Assembly: GCF_002899695.1 (NCBI RefSeq)
Contig: NZ_PPEL01000005.1
Span: 17,117-81,116, forward strand
Source of the DNA: Rubneribacter badeniensis
GTDB lineage: Bacteria; Actinomycetota; Coriobacteriia; Coriobacteriales; Eggerthellaceae
DNA: 64,000 bases
Direction of reading: 5' to 3'
The position numbers and the translations under genes are program-made. This document shows positions 33,916 through 41,650 of the stretch, piece by piece; positions within the stretch are counted from its first letter, which is position 1; each line of letters opens with the position of its first letter. Under the pieces are notes generated by a model. That model had not been told where the DNA came from. It did no database searches and worked only from the letters and a program-made list of their open reading frames with translations.

Positions 33916-34640
33916 CGGGTTTCGGAGAGGATGCTGGTCGGATAAGCTCGTTCAGAGAAAAGCGCATCCGTCCGGGCGGCGCTTCCGAAGAGCGGGAGGA
34001 GGCGCCTCGCGCCGCCGCGAACCGCTTTCGGAGGGCGCCGAAGTCCCATCCCTGCCTTGTGCAACTCCTCGTTTTGCTTCTTGCGCACTCTTTTCCTCGT
34101 ATCTTTCGGTGGCCAAACCATGCCTTCGGGATCCTCGCCTTTTAGGGTGAAAGCGGCGTTTCCTCTCTTGTTTGAGAGTTCGCTTGTGCCGTCCGTTCTC
34201 GATGTCGGATTGCCTGTCTGCGAAGCTGCCCCTATGCTCGACAGCGACCCCGCTTCTGTGGACGGATCGCGGCGAGCGCCAGCCTCGATACCATTTCCTC
34301 GGATCGTTTTCGCGACCCAGGAGATCTAAAAGCCCTCGATCGGTTGCTTTCGACGGTTGCGAGCAACTTCTTAACGCCGATGGGGCAGAGGCGCGAACGA
34401 AGCGGAAAACCGGTGTCGCTCGGTTTGGCGATGCCGATTCGCTCGGGCGAAGGGGCTCTCGATGCCGTGGCCGTCGCCCGTCGAAGACTCGGGGCCGCGC
34501 GGCGTCCGTATTCTGCCATAGGGGAAGGGGTTGCGCGCAAAAGCTCGTTTCTGCACTCATTTCTGCTGATTCTCATTGGTTGATTGAACCACTATATCTT
34601 GTATGCTAGCCTGTATGAAAATCGATCAAAGGAGCCTCTT
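33916..34640. other. 725 bp without a convincing gene
   Basis: Between the SOS gene and nrdR. Frames of 70-90 codons exist on + (34057-34329 and 34344-34583), and one of about 200 codons on - (33952-34560). Their Arg/Ser/Pro-rich products lack recognisable motifs and ribosome sites are poor. Around 33976-34045 the sequence can fold into nested GC hairpins that could end the SOS transcript. The stretch could be a decayed gene or hold a non-coding RNA; nothing decisive is visible. Confidence 0.4.
34580..34607 (+). promoter_or_regulatory. nrdR promoter with NrdR-box-like element
   Basis: -35 TTGATT (34580-34585), 16-bp spacer, -10 TATGCT (34602-34607). ACTATATCTTGTAT (34591-34604) in the spacer resembles the NrdR box (consensus of the form ACACTATATmTTGTGT). 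Only one box is evident, whereas NrdR usually uses two. Confidence 0.5.
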
Positions 34641-35087
34641 ATGCGTTGCCCCTCCTGTGGGAATCCCGATTCCAAAGTCGTCGATTCCCGTCCCTCTGAA
34701 GACGGCACGGCTATTCGCCGCCGTCGGGAATGCCTTGAGTGCGGAAGGCGTTTCACCACCTACGAGCGTCTGGGCGAGAATCCGCTCATCGTGACCAAGC
34801 GGGACGGCTCCTCGGAGGCGTACGACCGGCAGAAGCTCATGCGCGGTCTTTTGATGGCCTGCGCGAAGCGCCCCATCTCTCCTGAGCAGATCGGAGCGCT
34901 CATCGACAGCATCGAATCCGAGCTGCGCAACGCGTCCAAGGCCGAGATCGGGTCGAAAGAGCTTGGCGACATGGCGCTCGTGAGGCTCGCCAAGCTCGAC
35001 GATGTGGCGTACGTTCGCTTTGCGAGCGTGTACAAGGACTTCCAAAACGTCGAGGAGTTCGCCGCGGCGCTCGAGGGACTGCGATGA
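34641..35087 (+). CDS. nrdR: Transcriptional repressor NrdR
   Basis: ATP/dATP-sensing repressor of ribonucleotide reductase genes. The 148-residue product has the zinc ribbon MRCPSCGNPDSKVVDSRPSE ... CLECGRRFTTYE (residues 1-45) and an ATP-cone domain (IVTKRDGSSEAYDRQKLMRGLLMAC...). ATG 34641 follows AAAGGAG. The gene overlaps dut by ATGA, joining two dNTP-pool functions. Autoregulation is suggested by a box in its promoter. Confidence 0.96.
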   Translation: MRCPSCGNPDSKVVDSRPSEDGTAIRRRRECLECGRRFTTYERLGENPLIVTKRDGSSEAYDRQKLMRGLLMACAKRPISPEQIGALIDSIESELRNASKAEIGSKELGDMALVRLAKLDDVAYVRFASVYKDFQNVEEFAAALEGLR

Positions 35088-35533
35088 CAGCCCCTTTGCG
35101 CGTGCCGCTGCGTGCCCTCGATCCCGATCTGCCCTTGCCGGCCTACGCCTACGCGGGCGACGCAGGAGTCGATCTTCGCTCGACGCGCGACGATGTGCTG
35201 CAGCCTTTCGAACGCCGGCTCGTCCCGTGCGGAGTGGCGCTCGCCCTGCCGCGCGGATATGCCGGCTTCGTGCTGCCGCGCAGCGGGTTGGCTGCCAAGC
35301 ACGGCGTGTCGCTGGTGAACGCCCCCGGCCTCATCGACAGCGATTACCGTGGCGAGATATGCGCCGTGCTCGTGAACCTCGATCCGCGCGAGCCGTTCGC
35401 CATCAAGCGGGGGGATCGCATCGCCCAGCTTGTGATCATGCCGGTGCCGCCGGTGTCTTTCGAGGCGACAGCCGATCTGCCCGACACCGAACGCGGTTTC
35501 GGAGGGTTCGGGAGCAGTGGCATGGGCTTTTGA
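35084..35533 (+). CDS. dut: dUTP diphosphatase
   Basis: Hydrolyses dUTP to dUMP, keeping uracil out of DNA and feeding dTMP synthesis. The 149-residue trimer-type dUTPase has the conserved motifs YAGDAGVDL, PRSGLAAKHGV, GLIDSDYRGEI, GDRIAQLVI and the C-terminal lid RGFGGFGSSG. It starts within the nrdR stop codon (ATGA overlap), so translation is coupled. Confidence 0.96.
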   Translation: MTAPLRVPLRALDPDLPLPAYAYAGDAGVDLRSTRDDVLQPFERRLVPCGVALALPRGYAGFVLPRSGLAAKHGVSLVNAPGLIDSDYRGEICAVLVNLDPREPFAIKRGDRIAQLVIMPVPPVSFEATADLPDTERGFGGFGSSGMGF

Positions 35534-35550
35534 GGCGACGCTGAAGCATG

Positions 35551-35565
35551 TTAGAGTTACTCTAA
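35551..35565. promoter_or_regulatory. Palindromic operator upstream of the MerR gene
   Basis: TTAGAGTTACTCTAA is a perfect 7-bp inverted repeat around one base, 19 bp before the MerR-type start. Operators of the form TTAGAGT...ACTCTAA are typical of AdhR-like MerR regulators, so autoregulation is likely. Confidence 0.6.
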
Positions 35566-35584
35566 TCGAAAGGCGAAGCGCTCT

Positions 35585-36031
35585 ATGGAAGAGGAAGGGT
35601 CGCCTCCGTTCGCGGAGCATGCCGGTGCGAGCGGGTTTCCGTGCCTCGGCATCGCCGAAGTTGTCGATTTGACGGGCATTTCGGCGTTCACCATACGATA
35701 CTACGACAAATGCGGATTCTTTCCAGGGCTTGCACGCGACCGACGCGGCGTGCGGACGTTCTCCCATGCGGACGCCGCGCAGCTTCGCTTCGTCGACGCA
35801 CTGCGCAAAAGCGGCCTGTCCATAGAGGGCATCCAGTACTACGTGCGGCTTCAGAGGCGCGGCATCGTTTCGCGCGACGAGCGGCTTTCCGTCGTGCGCA
35901 CGCAGGAAGCGGCGCTCGAGTATCAGATCGCCGAACTTGAAGAGTGTCTCGGACGCCTTCGCGCCGCTGAAGCCGGATTGTCGCGGGATGAAGGATCGCA
36001 AGAGCTCCCCGTGGGGTCGGTCGCGCTGTGA
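35585..36031 (+). CDS. MerR-family transcriptional regulator
   Basis: The 148-residue protein has an N-terminal MerR winged helix (GIAEVVDLTGISAFTIRYYDKCGFFPGLARDRRGVRTFSHAD) and a dimerisation helix. There is no C-terminal metal-binding cysteine cluster, placing it near the AdhR/NmlR type that respond to electrophiles or unknown ligands. The ligand and targets are unknown. AAAGGCGAAG precedes the ATG, and a palindromic operator lies just upstream. The next gene downstream encodes a small membrane protein that may or may not be a target. Confidence 0.88.
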   Translation: MEEEGSPPFAEHAGASGFPCLGIAEVVDLTGISAFTIRYYDKCGFFPGLARDRRGVRTFSHADAAQLRFVDALRKSGLSIEGIQYYVRLQRRGIVSRDERLSVVRTQEAALEYQIAELEECLGRLRAAEAGLSRDEGSQELPVGSVAL

Positions 36032-36166
36032 CATCGCTCGAAAACCATCGTTTTCGCGAGTAAGGAGTCATCCGAGGCCAAAACGGGGTCTTAGAATGGC
36101 TCTCAGAGCCTCGTTTGAAAAATGCCTGTTCAAAGACTTGTAATTTTACTAATGAAGGGTGTTGTC

Positions 36167-36652
36167 ATGACGATCGGGCAAAATACGCCTCCTGACCCGT
36201 CTCGGAATCCTGAAGACCCCGGGTGCCAAGGCCGCACTTCGGATTTGCCGGGCGACCCTGGAAGCTTGCCGGCTCGGCAGCCAAGCGCACGGGAGGTTTC
36301 CGACTTCAAGACTGCGCGAACGCTTGCCACGGTGGCGAGCGTTGCGGGCCCGGTGTCCGTTTTCTTCGGCGGCATGCCGCTGAGCGTGGCGGGTGCCGTG
36401 TGCGGGGCTATCGCCTTGAGGCGGTTCGGACGGCTGGCTGCGGAAGGCTCCGAGCTTTCCATGGCGGCGGCAAGGTTGATGCGATCAAGCGTGATCGGGT
36501 TGATCGTGTGCGTTGTCGCGTTTGCGCTGAATGCCTATTCATTTTTCACTGTGCTTCCCGAGGTTCTGCAGATGATGGAATTCGGCGAGTTGGATCTTTC
36601 AGTTGAAAGCGGCGTTGGAAGCGCGTCTGGGCAAAGCGCGACCTGGGGGTAA
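36167..36652 (+). CDS. Small membrane protein, function unknown
   Basis: ATG 36167 is preceded by GAAGGG; an upstream in-frame ATG (36122) has no ribosome site. The 161-residue product has a Pro/Gly/Asp-rich cytoplasmic N-terminus (about 60 residues). Two hydrophobic regions follow, about 65-95 (a glycine-rich hairpin, GPVSVFFGGMPLSVAGAVCGAIALRRFG) and 110-135. The glycine-rich pattern recalls DUF4190-type small membrane proteins, but I do not recognise it firmly. A TAGAAT -10-like element at 36092 lacks a -35. Codon use is less GC-biased than in the neighbours. Confidence 0.6.
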   Translation: MTIGQNTPPDPSRNPEDPGCQGRTSDLPGDPGSLPARQPSAREVSDFKTARTLATVASVAGPVSVFFGGMPLSVAGAVCGAIALRRFGRLAAEGSELSMAAARLMRSSVIGLIVCVVAFALNAYSFFTVLPEVLQMMEFGELDLSVESGVGSASGQSATWG

Positions 36653-36670
36653 CGTTTCCTTTTTTGCAAG

Positions 36671-36690
36671 ATATATTATTGATAATATAT
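36671..36690. repeat. AT-rich palindrome
   Basis: ATATATTA, loop TTGA, TAATATAT: a perfect 8-bp inverted repeat inside an AT-rich patch (about 36655-36720) that contrasts with the GC-rich surroundings. It is close to a decayed gene; possible scar of an insertion or a protein-binding site. Confidence 0.6.
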
Positions 36691-36783
36691 GTTATGTAAA
36701 CTTAAAAGAACGGATCATGGACTTTGATCGGGGACGTTCGATTGTTGGACGGATCGTCTTCTTGAAAAAGAGCGCAAAGATCT

Positions 36784-36820
36784 GTGCCTATGGACGCCGC
36801 CGTACGGCGTCCATAGGCAC
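36784..36820. terminator. 16-bp hairpin beyond the flavoprotein remnant
   Basis: Perfect 16-bp stem (36784-36799 and 36805-36820) with a 5-nt loop, 22 bp past the minus-strand stop of the pseudogene; a CTTTTT run follows on that strand. Probably the former gene's terminator. Confidence 0.6.
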
Positions 36821-36841
36821 ATGGGGCACCATGCGATCAGC

Positions 36842-37476
36842 TTATGCGCAGATCGTGCGTCCGGCTGCGATGCCGTCGGCGATGCTGTCGACGCCGCAGA
36901 TGCCGCTGCGCACCTCGCCGCAAGCAAACAGGCCCGGGATGACCTGACCTGCCTTGCCGCGCACGGCAAACGCGTCGTCTTCCTTCAGACCACCGATGGC
37001 GATGTGCACGGCCCATGTGGCTGGCGAGGCGTAGAACGGAGGCACCCTCACGGGGCTCAAATCGTCGAACAGGTGGCGTCCGAAATCCTCGTCCTCCCTG
37101 CTTCGCAGAAGCTGTTATAGCGTTCCATCTCCGCAGTGAAAGTCGCAAGGTCGACGCCTATCTGAACAGCCAGGGCTTCCAGCGTGTCGGCTTTGAACAG
37201 CTGACCCCGACGAAGCGGCGTCTCCTCGCCGGCGACGCCTCGGTCACGTACACGCTGTTCGCGGTCGGCTGCAGCCGCCAGGCGCAGGCAGCCGTTCGGG
37301 CAGAGCGCGTAGGCGAGCGGGTCGGCGCCGGGCAGGTCGAAGAGCCAGTCGCGGTGGAAAAACACGATGGCGACGGAGTGCAGACAGGAGAACCCTCCGA
37401 CGGCAAACGCCGTACGCCGCCATGTTGCAGCCCCCGCTTCTGTCCTGCCCGCCGCTTTCATGATCCTATCATACAC
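36842..37476 (-). pseudogene. Remnant of a FAD-dependent fumarate/urocanate reductase-like flavoprotein
   Basis: Two minus-strand frames together resemble the C-terminal third of flavocytochrome c/fumarate-reductase-type flavoproteins. The first reads LFKADTLEALAVQIGVDLATFTAEMERYNSFCEAGR. The second, in another frame, reads SPVRVPPFYASPATWAVHIA then GGLKEDDAFAV and VIPGLFACGEVRSGICG. Continuity is restored by adding one C in the CCC run near 37096-37098 (plus strand), giving EAGEDEDFGR..., so a one-base deletion is likely. The part upstream of about 37240 no longer reads like the family, and the N-terminal FAD-binding domain is missing. It is dead unless the frameshift is a sequencing error. 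Coriobacteria carry many paralogues of this family, which explains its presence. Confidence 0.75.
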
Positions 37477-37634
37477 GATGGGAGCTTCGGGGCAGAGACG
37501 GTGAAAGCGGATGGTTTGATCGACCCCTCTTTTCGTGGCAGACGGGTCGCGGATTGCCTACGCCCGTTCGACGAGCTGTGCGTCTTCCCTCTTGCCGAAT
37601 CGAAATCAGGTAGCGTAACCACTGAGGTGATCGC

Positions 37635-38606
37635 ATGAACGTTCTGACGTATCGCGAGTGGAGCGAAACCTGCACATCGCTTCATCTCGTATTGCAGATG
37701 ATGGGCAAAACGAAGCTTGCCGCTATGGTGCCGCAGCCCGAATGGGGGCATGTGGTGCTGCTCCTCGAACCCGACGGCTTTTCGACGGGGCTTGTATCGA
37801 CTGAATCCGGCGAGTTCGAAGTTCGGCTGAGCGTGGAGTCGGCCGAAGTGCACGCGGCGTCCTTCTCAGGGTTTCGCGCTTCGTTCTCGCTTGGGGAGGC
37901 CGCCTCCACAAGCGAACGGTACCGCCGTTTCCAGGAGATGCTTGATCAGATCGGCCATCCGCTCCCCATCGATCCAAGGCCGCAAGAGATGTCGATTGCG
38001 ACGCCCTTCGACAAGATGGTGGATCGGGCGCCTTTCGACACGGAGAGCGCCCGAAAGGCGCTTCGCCAGTTCCTGTTCGCGCACAACGCCCTCGGGCGCT
38101 TCTCTTCGGCTTTTCGCGGCAAACGCACGCCGCCTTCGCTGTATTGGGGCACGTTCGATCTGACCACCACCCTGTTCTCAGGCGAGCCGCTCCCCTTCGA
38201 TCCGGCGGCATCCATTGTGGAGCGCGCCGCTTTTGACGAGGAGCTCATGGAATTCGGCTTCTGGCCGGGTGACGAGCGCACAGACGAGCCGTCGTTCTTC
38301 GCTTTAGCCTATCCTTTCGTCGATGGCGAGCCGCCGAAGCGCCCTGCCATTCGAGGCGCGCGCTTCGACAGGGATTCCGGCGAGTTCCTTCTGTCCCTCA
38401 AGGAAGCGTTGCGCAGCGATGATCCTATCGATACTGTGGTTCGGTTCTGCCGCGATGCGTTCGGCTCCGTCATGGCTCGGCGGCCTTGGAGCCGTCTCGA
38501 CTGGTTCGCCTCTCCGTTGCTCGTGCCCGAACTTGCGCGCAGCCAATCCGGCTCCCCCTCCCCTTTCGGCGCGCATGGGGATGGTCGTTCGGATACCGCT
38601 CGGTAA
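37635..38606 (+). CDS. DUF5996 family protein
   Basis: The 323-residue protein matches the DUF5996 pattern from memory: an N-terminal EWSETCTSLHLVLQMMGKTKLA, a middle RFSSAFRGKRTPPSLYWGTFDLTTTLFSG and EFGFWPGDERTDEPSFFALAYP near the C-terminus. Family function is unknown; no membrane helix or catalytic motif is evident. GAGGTGATCGC precedes the ATG. It lies alone between the pseudogene and a tiny membrane-peptide gene, with a weak promoter-like region just upstream (TTGCCG at 37592). Confidence 0.8.
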   Translation: MNVLTYREWSETCTSLHLVLQMMGKTKLAAMVPQPEWGHVVLLLEPDGFSTGLVSTESGEFEVRLSVESAEVHAASFSGFRASFSLGEAASTSERYRRFQEMLDQIGHPLPIDPRPQEMSIATPFDKMVDRAPFDTESARKALRQFLFAHNALGRFSSAFRGKRTPPSLYWGTFDLTTTLFSGEPLPFDPAASIVERAAFDEELMEFGFWPGDERTDEPSFFALAYPFVDGEPPKRPAIRGARFDRDSGEFLLSLKEALRSDDPIDTVVRFCRDAFGSVMARRPWSRLDWFASPLLVPELARSQSGSPSPFGAHGDGRSDTAR

Positions 38607-38697
38607 CCGATGCGCGATGCAAGGTGCGCTCTTGGGTTCAAGTTGGTATTCTGAACGCACGGGCTGCACGCCCGATATCCGAGCGCAAGGAGGAGCC

Positions 38698-38772
38698 ATG
38701 GGGTACGTGATATCGCTGTTGTGCTTCGCGGGCGTTTTCTGGTGCGCGTCGTTCGTTCGTCGTCTTGCCTAG
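38698..38772 (+). CDS. 24-residue hydrophobic membrane microprotein
   Basis: A strong AAGGAGGAG ribosome site 5 bp before ATG 38698 leads a 24-codon frame. It starts MGYVISLLCF and ends FVRRLA, a single hydrophobic helix with a basic C-terminal end. A terminator hairpin follows 18 bp after the stop. A small open frame with ribosome site, plausible membrane peptide and terminator is better than chance. No homologue is recognised and no toxin-antitoxin partner is seen. A TATTCT -10-like element lies at 38647. Confidence 0.55.
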   Translation: MGYVISLLCFAGVFWCASFVRRLA

Positions 38773-38790
38773 GGATCGCGCAAGCGAAGA

Positions 38791-38821
38791 CGGAGAGGCC
38801 GGCTTAAAGCCGGCCTCTCCG
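38791..38821. terminator. 13-bp hairpin between the microprotein and PAP2 genes
   Basis: Arms 38791-38803 and 38809-38821, loop TTAAA, between convergent genes; likely bidirectional. Confidence 0.65.
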
Positions 38822-38902
38822 CATTGAGGGTCGCGACGCCGAAGATATCGCAACGGCGCCTAAGCGATCGCGGCGGCGTTCGGAGGGGCGGCAGACGCTT
38901 CG

Positions 38903-39448
38903 CTAGGCTCCGGGAGGTGCTTTGGGCCAAAGCTTTCCGACGGCCCAGACGGACAGCATGCCTATGCCGATGCCAATGACGGCACCTGCCAAGATGTCTG
39001 TCGGATAGTGCACGTAGAGGTAGATGCGCGAAACCGCGATGAGCAGGGCGACGGCGACGGCCCCCGCTTTAAGCGCCGAGACGCCCCGTCCTCCTTTCGG
39101 CAGGCAACAGATCGCCGCTGCTGCGGCAAAGGACGCCATCGAATGGTTCGAAGGGAACGAATCGCCCGAAGGAGGCGGGATGAGCAATCCGGTGAAGCCG
39201 TGGGCCGCAAAGGGCCGCACGCGTCCGAACAGGGGCTTGAGCACGAACATTCCCACTGCCGCCGCAGCGACGACCGCCGCTATCACAGCCACTCCGTAGC
39301 GTCGGCGCGCGGGTTGCGCGATGAGCACCGCAGCGACGACGAGCCAAACGAGAGCGAGATCGCCGAGATGCGTGGCAAGAAGCATGACGGAGTCGAGGAG
39401 CGGCGAGCGCACGCGCTCTTGGATGAAATCGAGGATGGCGAGGTCCAT
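38903..39448 (-). CDS. PAP2-family membrane phosphatase
   Basis: The 181-residue integral membrane phosphatase has the three PAP2 motifs: KPLFGRVRP, PSNHS and SRIYLYVHYPTD (catalytic histidines in the second and third). Five or six membrane helices. Candidates for substrate are undecaprenyl diphosphate (BcrC-like) or phosphatidate. It lies 17 bp downstream of a low-molecular-weight phosphatase gene on the same strand, so they are probably co-transcribed. Confidence 0.9.
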   Translation of the reverse strand: MDLAILDFIQERVRSPLLDSVMLLATHLGDLALVWLVVAAVLIAQPARRRYGVAVIAAVVAAAAVGMFVLKPLFGRVRPFAAHGFTGLLIPPPSGDSFPSNHSMASFAAAAAICCLPKGGRGVSALKAGAVAVALLIAVSRIYLYVHYPTDILAGAVIGIGIGMLSVWAVGKLWPKAPPGA

Positions 39449-39465
39449 GCGGTGTCCTTCGCGGG

Positions 39466-39954
39466 CTAGGAGCAGGATGCGCGGACACGGGCATCGGCCT
39501 CAAGCCAGGCGAGGATGCCCGTGCAGCCGGCCACGACGTCGTCGTAGGTCGTCTCGAAGTCGCCGGTGTACCAAGGATCCGCCACGTCGCGGTCGGATCC
39601 GGCGAACTCGAGGAGCTTGACGCAGCGCTCTGCCGCCTCGCGGCCCAGCTGGCGGCGCATGTCGCGCAGGTTCGCCTCGTCCATGCCCACGAACAGATCC
39701 CACTCCCCCGCGTCCGCGCGGCGAAGCCGCCGCGCCGTCTTGCCGTCGCAGAAGATGCCGACCTCGGCGAGCACGCGCCTTGTTCCGGGATGGACGGGGC
39801 TTCCGATCTCGTCGTCGTGCGTGGCCGCCGACGCCGTGAGAAGCGCATGCCCCATCCCCCGCTTGCGCGCGAGGTCCCTCATCACGAACTCGGCCATGGG
39901 GGAACGGCAGATGTTGCCGTGGCACACGAACAGGATGCGGAACGGCGCGTTCAT
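39466..39954 (-). CDS. Low-molecular-weight protein-tyrosine phosphatase
   Basis: The 162-residue cytoplasmic phosphatase has the P-loop CHGNICRS (Cys11, Arg17) at its N-terminus and the general-acid loop DPWYTGDFETTYDD in the second half. ATG 39954 gives the family start, and it overlaps the end of the upstream thioesterase gene by 4 bp. Such enzymes dephosphorylate tyrosine kinases of polysaccharide synthesis or arginine residues; no kinase is nearby. Confidence 0.93.
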   Translation of the reverse strand: MNAPFRILFVCHGNICRSPMAEFVMRDLARKRGMGHALLTASAATHDDEIGSPVHPGTRRVLAEVGIFCDGKTARRLRRADAGEWDLFVGMDEANLRDMRRQLGREAAERCVKLLEFAGSDRDVADPWYTGDFETTYDDVVAGCTGILAWLEADARVRASCS

Positions 39955-40436
39955 CGACCGTCCTCCTCCTTCTGCGCGCAGCCGTGCGCGGCGTCCTTGC
40001 CCTCCTCGGGCTCGATCACCTCGGCGTAGCGCGCGTAGAGCTCGGGCAGGGCGCGCTTCACGCTCACGGGCTTGAACGTTTCCGCGTCCACGAGGCAGTG
40101 AGTGCTTCGACCCGTGCAGCAGGGCCGCGCCATGTCGGGATCCTGCCCCTGCTTGAACACTTCGTAGGCGTAGACGGTCTTCGTCGGGCGCGAGGAGACG
40201 ATGCGCGTGCGCACCGTCGCGATATCGCCGTAGCGCAAAGGCTCGCCGAAGGACACCGAGAGGTCGACCACCGGGGAAACGAGCCCCGCCCTCTCGATGC
40301 GTTCGTAGGGAAAGCCGATGGCCTCGAGGAACGCGGTGCGCGCATCCTCGAAGTACAGCAGGTAGTTCGCATGGTAGACGACGCCCATCATGTCCGTTTC
40401 GGCATACCGTATGGTGATTGGCGTGCAAACCCGCAT
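39951..40436 (-). CDS. Acyl-CoA thioesterase, hotdog fold (4HBT)
   Basis: The 161-residue protein has the 4HBT signature YAETDMMGVVYHANYLLYFEDART with the catalytic aspartate in TDMMGVV. It resembles YbgC/FadM-type acyl-CoA thioesterases. ATG 40436 was chosen over an upstream extension, which would run through the divergent promoter; GGAG lies upstream. It overlaps the phosphatase gene and faces away from the DUF2974 gene. The acyl substrate is unknown. Confidence 0.87.
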   Translation of the reverse strand: MRVCTPITIRYAETDMMGVVYHANYLLYFEDARTAFLEAIGFPYERIERAGLVSPVVDLSVSFGEPLRYGDIATVRTRIVSSRPTKTVYAYEVFKQGQDPDMARPCCTGRSTHCLVDAETFKPVSVKRALPELYARYAEVIEPEEGKDAAHGCAQKEEDGR

Positions 40437-40440
40437 GGTC

Positions 40441-40471
40441 TTGAGCTCCGTCCTGTCCGATCGGCTACAAT
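40441..40471 (+). promoter_or_regulatory. Promoter for the DUF2974 gene (leaderless)
   Basis: -35 TTGAGC (40441-40446), 19-bp spacer, -10 TACAAT (40466-40471). The expected start at about 40478 coincides with the A of the ATG, predicting a leaderless mRNA. Confidence 0.55.
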
Positions 40472-40477
40472 ACAAGC

Positions 40478-41650
40478 ATGAGGAACATCGTAGCGTATAT
40501 GGCCGAGGAGCAGCGAACCTTCGCGGAATCACCGTTTAACCCGGTGGACTCCCTCGTGTTCTCGACGCTGGCCTACCTCAACTACGAGGCGTCCCCCTGT
40601 CTGCCGCCCTCCCCCGCCGGGCGCGTGCTGCTCCACGACGTGGTGATGCTCTCGGACTGGGACGCGCTCTCCTTCGGCAGCTGGATGGAGGATGCGAAGG
40701 ACACCTCGTCGTTTCTGCGCGCGCTGTCCTCGAGCCGCCGCATGCGCGACGTCCGCGTCGCATTCTACGCCAACGAGGTGTCCGAGGCGGTGGAGAAACA
40801 GTTCAGCGCGGTGACCTTGTCCTTTCCCGTCACCCAGGGAGAGGCGTTCTACCTGGCTTTCCGCGGCACCGACGGGAGCTTCGCCGGCTGGAAGGAGGAC
40901 TTCAACCTGTGCTTCAAAAAGGTCGTTCCCTCCCAGCGCGCCGCCTTGGCCTACGCCTCGGGCGTGGCGTCTGCGGTGGAGGGCGCGCTTTTCCTCGGCG
41001 GGCACTCCAAGGGTGGCAACCTTGCGGAGTACGCGGCGCTCACCGTGGACGAGGCGGTTTTCAAGCGCGTCGCCGGCGTGTTCAACCATGACGGACCCTC
41101 GTTTTTGGAGGATCCCTCGCCGCGCATCGACGAGGAGCGCTTCTGCCGGCTTCTGCACAAGACGGTGCCGGAGTCCTCTGCGTTCGGCATGATCCTCGAG
41201 CGGCGGGCCGATTACCGCGTGGTGGCGGCTTCGGCGTTGTCGGTGTTCCAGCACGAGCCGTTCACCTGGCAGACCGAGGGTGCGGACTTCGTCTACCAAG
41301 ACGCGCTCAACCCTTCCGCCGTGCTCTTCGATGCGGCGCTCGACGCGTGGCTGCGCGGCAGGACGCCCGAGGAGCGCGAGCGGTTCATCGACACCGTGTT
41401 CGAGCTCTTGTGCTCCACGGAGGCGGCGTCGTGGGGCGAGTTCCAGGACAAGCTGTTCGCCAACGCGCGCCAGCTGCTCGGGTCGGCCACGCAGCTCGAC
41501 GCCGAGACGAAGCGCTTCGTCTGGCAGACCGTCGCCGCCCTCGGTGGCATCCTCAAAGACGAGACGATCAGGCGGCTCAAACCTGCGGCGCGGCTGAGGC
41601 TGCCGCGGGTTCGGGCGCGCTACGGGCAAGGGAAAGGAAGCGAAGAATGA
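40478..41650 (+). CDS. DUF2974 family alpha/beta-hydrolase-like protein
   Basis: The 390-residue cytoplasmic protein starts NIVAYMAEEQRTFAESPFNPVD and has the lipase-like nucleophile elbow GGHSKGGNLAEYAA, both typical of DUF2974 (Mbeg1-like) proteins. The serine in GHSKGG is the expected nucleophile; substrate unknown. The start at 40478 fits the family N-terminus, yet no ribosome site fits upstream and the -10 lies 6 bp away. It overlaps the UbiA gene by ATGA. Confidence 0.86.
   Translation: MRNIVAYMAEEQRTFAESPFNPVDSLVFSTLAYLNYEASPCLPPSPAGRVLLHDVVMLSDWDALSFGSWMEDAKDTSSFLRALSSSRRMRDVRVAFYANEVSEAVEKQFSAVTLSFPVTQGEAFYLAFRGTDGSFAGWKEDFNLCFKKVVPSQRAALAYASGVASAVEGALFLGGHSKGGNLAEYAALTVDEAVFKRVAGVFNHDGPSFLEDPSPRIDEERFCRLLHKTVPESSAFGMILERRADYRVVAASALSVFQHEPFTWQTEGADFVYQDALNPSAVLFDAALDAWLRGRTPEERERFIDTVFELLCSTEAASWGEFQDKLFANARQLLGSATQLDAETKRFVWQTVAALGGILKDETIRRLKPAARLRLPRVRARYGQGKGSEE

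Noticed and set aside
33952..34560. Minus-strand frame of about 200 codons in the gap before nrdR
   Set aside because: Extremely Arg/Ser/Pro-rich, no ribosome site, no recognisable domain, and it would face the SOS gene.
36603..36947. Plus-strand frame across the AT-rich patch and the end of the pseudogene
   Set aside because: Runs through a 16-bp terminator hairpin and antisense to the flavoprotein remnant; no ribosome site.
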